The position numbers were made by a program, and so were the translations under genes. Below the pieces are notes generated by a model. That model searched no databases. It saw nothing but the letters and a program-made list of their open reading frames with translations, and was not told where the DNA came from. Below are positions 5,882 to 7,179 of a DNA stretch of 7,179 nt, in pieces (position 1 is the first letter of the stretch; every line of letters begins with the position of its first letter). The stretch comes from Gammaproteobacteria bacterium (GTDB lineage: Bacteria > Pseudomonadota > Gammaproteobacteria > SZUA-229): the NCBI GenBank assembly GCA_011321985.1, contig DROB01000136.1:1-7179 (forward strand). Direction: 5' to 3'.

Positions 5882-5936
5882 GCGGCAAAAATGTTTCTAA
5901 ATCTTTCAACGTCCGCTTTGCGTGGCGGAAGCCGTC
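5869..5936 (+). repeat. Dispersed modular repeat, copy C, joined to the minisatellite
   Basis: This is the most diverged of the three copies. The head is CTTTGCGTCCTTGGCGG (5869-5885) and includes the last, variant minisatellite unit. The linker TTTCTAAATCTTTCAACG (5894-5911) matches TTTTAATCTTTTAAAG loosely. The terminal palindrome is TCCGC (5912-5916) and GCGGA (5925-5929) with an 8-base loop, then AGCCGTC. It runs in the same direction as the copies at 4313 and 5655. The tandem array at 5774-5872 looks like an expansion of this copy's head. Confidence 0.5.
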
Positions 5937-6009
5937 TTTTAATTTTACACAGCCACGATCAGCTCAGGTTCGAACGAGCATAACTAAAGAACCATTAATC
6001 CAGGATACC

Positions 6010-7179
6010 CTAGGAACGGTACTCGGAATTGATCCGGACATATTCATGCGATAGGTCCGATGTCCAGATCTTTACCGACTTATCCCCTCTCGCCAGATCG
6101 ACCTTTATCGTAATCTCTTCCTTATCCATTACTGCCTGTCCCTTTTCTTCCGTATAAGTGGGATCAACACCACCATCGCTGACGATACACACATCATCGA
6201 GGAAAATAGTGATACCGGTGATATCCAGCTGTTCGACACCGGCTCGGCCGACCGCCGCCAGGATCCTCCCCCAGTTCGGGTCACTGGCAAACAGTGCTGT
6301 TTTAACTAATGGAGACTGGGCTATGGTATAAGCCACCCTGCTTGCTTCTTCCTCTGACAGGGCCTGGGAGACCATCACAGTGACGAATTTAGTCGCACCT
6401 TCAGCATCGCGAACGATAGCCTGTGCAAGATACTGGCAGACTTCGTTTAGCGCATCAATAAAATTACCTGTATCGGCAGAAGTGCTATCGAGTTGTTTAT
6501 TCTCCGCTCTTCCGGTTGCGACTAATACGCAGGCATCATTGGTCGATGTATCACCATCTATCGTGATCGCATTAAAACTTTTTCCGACAGCAAGAGACAG
6601 GCAATGCTGTAAAAAACCGGCCTCGATATCTGCATCGGTTGATATGAAAGCCAGCATGGTCGCCATATTGGGACAGATCATACCCGAGCCCTTGGCCATA
6701 CCACTGATTGTGATCTCGATACCATCGAGAGTGAAAGTTCTCGATACGGCTTTAGCGATGGTATCGGTGGTCATGATACCTTTTGCTGCAGATAACCAGT
6801 TATCTTCAGACAGGCCGTTCACTACCTGGCTTATCCCACTACGGAAAGCTTCCATAGGTAATGGCTCACCGATGACACCGGTAGAAAAAGGTAATATCTG
6901 TTCTGTCGAACAGTGCAGTTGTTGCGCCAGCCACTGACAGGTCTGTACAGCATCCTGCATACCTGCCTTCCCTGTACCGGCATTGGCATTCCCGGAATTA
7001 ATGAGTAAGGCACGAGGTGAAGTCTGAGTGAGGTGCTTTTTTGCCAGCGTTACCGGTGCAGCACAGAAAGCATTACGGGTGAATGTCGCTGCGCAGTGAA
7101 CCTCCCCGTCAAAAAAAAGAACGACCAGATCATCCTGTCCGTATTTTTTTATCCCCGCAGCAAGTGAGACCAGTCTGGT
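6010..7179 (-). CDS. argJ: Glutamate N-acetyltransferase / amino-acid acetyltransferase ArgJ, 5' end outside window
   Basis: ArgJ moves the acetyl group from N-acetylornithine to glutamate in the cyclic arginine pathway; bifunctional forms also make N-acetylglutamate from acetyl-CoA. The frame is open from 7179 to the TAG at 6012-6010, giving 389 visible residues. About 15 N-terminal residues are probably missing. Visible motifs, numbered from the first visible codon, are TFTRNAFCAAPV (about 37-48), NSGNANAGTG (about 61-70), the oxyanion-hole segment STGVIG (99-104), and KGSGMICPNMATMLAF. In the last motif, self-cleavage occurs before the nucleophile Thr174. SDPNWGRI and the C-terminal EYRS follow. 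A Met codon at 6960 is internal, because family-conserved sequence continues upstream of it. It is the likely upstream neighbour of the Nudix gene. Sequence alone does not decide between mono- and bifunctional activity. Confidence 0.96.
   Translation of the reverse strand, partial: TRLVSLAAGIKKYGQDDLVVLFFDGEVHCAATFTRNAFCAAPVTLAKKHLTQTSPRALLINSGNANAGTGKAGMQDAVQTCQWLAQQLHCSTEQILPFSTGVIGEPLPMEAFRSGISQVVNGLSEDNWLSAAKGIMTTDTIAKAVSRTFTLDGIEITISGMAKGSGMICPNMATMLAFISTDADIEAGFLQHCLSLAVGKSFNAITIDGDTSTNDACVLVATGRAENKQLDSTSADTGNFIDALNEVCQYLAQAIVRDAEGATKFVTVMVSQALSEEEASRVAYTIAQSPLVKTALFASDPNWGRILAAVGRAGVEQLDITGITIFLDDVCIVSDGGVDPTYTEEKGQAVMDKEEITIKVDLARGDKSVKIWTSDLSHEYVRINSEYRS

Noticed and set aside
6380..6937. 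185-residue open frame on the plus strand
   Set aside because: It is antisense to argJ, whose frame carries full family motifs; the plus-strand translation has no recognisable domain.

Overview
The window looks like chromosomal DNA of a gammaproteobacterium of moderate GC (mid-40s percent by eye). The gene set and order fit that group: type IV pilus genes pilB-pilC-pilD run directly into coaE and zapD, and a Nudix/MutT-type gene and argJ lie next to them. Gammaproteobacteria commonly keep coaE-zapD-(yacG)-mutT-argJ-secA neighbourhoods. I cannot name the genus or species.

Layout. The plus strand carries the 3' end of pilB (14-400, cut by the window edge and unreadable in its first ~64 bases), pilC (446-1684), pilD (1738-2634), coaE (2638-3246) and, after a 95-base gap, zapD (3342-4112). 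The minus strand carries argJ (7179-6010, 5' end outside the window) and then a Nudix hydrolase fused to a thiamine-phosphate-synthase-like domain (5448-4474). The two blocks converge between 4113 and 4473.

Non-coding DNA. The two spacers, 4113-4473 and 5449-6009, are rich in repeats. They hold three diverged copies of a modular element in the same orientation (a CTCTGCGTCTCTGCGG-like head, a TTTTAATCTTTTAAAG-like linker and a terminal palindrome). They also hold two REP-like palindromes in opposite orientation on either side of the Nudix gene, and a 9-bp minisatellite of eleven exact units plus one variant. I found no tRNA, rRNA, CRISPR array, transposase or convincing intrinsic terminator.

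How the genes work together. PilB (extension ATPase), PilC (inner-membrane platform) and PilD (prepilin peptidase/methylase) are the core of type IV pilus assembly. coaE starts 3 bases after pilD and is probably co-transcribed with it, although it makes coenzyme A. ZapD bundles FtsZ at the division septum. ArgJ makes ornithine precursors for arginine, and the Nudix-ThiE-like protein probably sanitises oxidised nucleotides. These genes are ordinary housekeeping. The unusual material is the intergenic repeats, and I see no convincing new multi-gene system.
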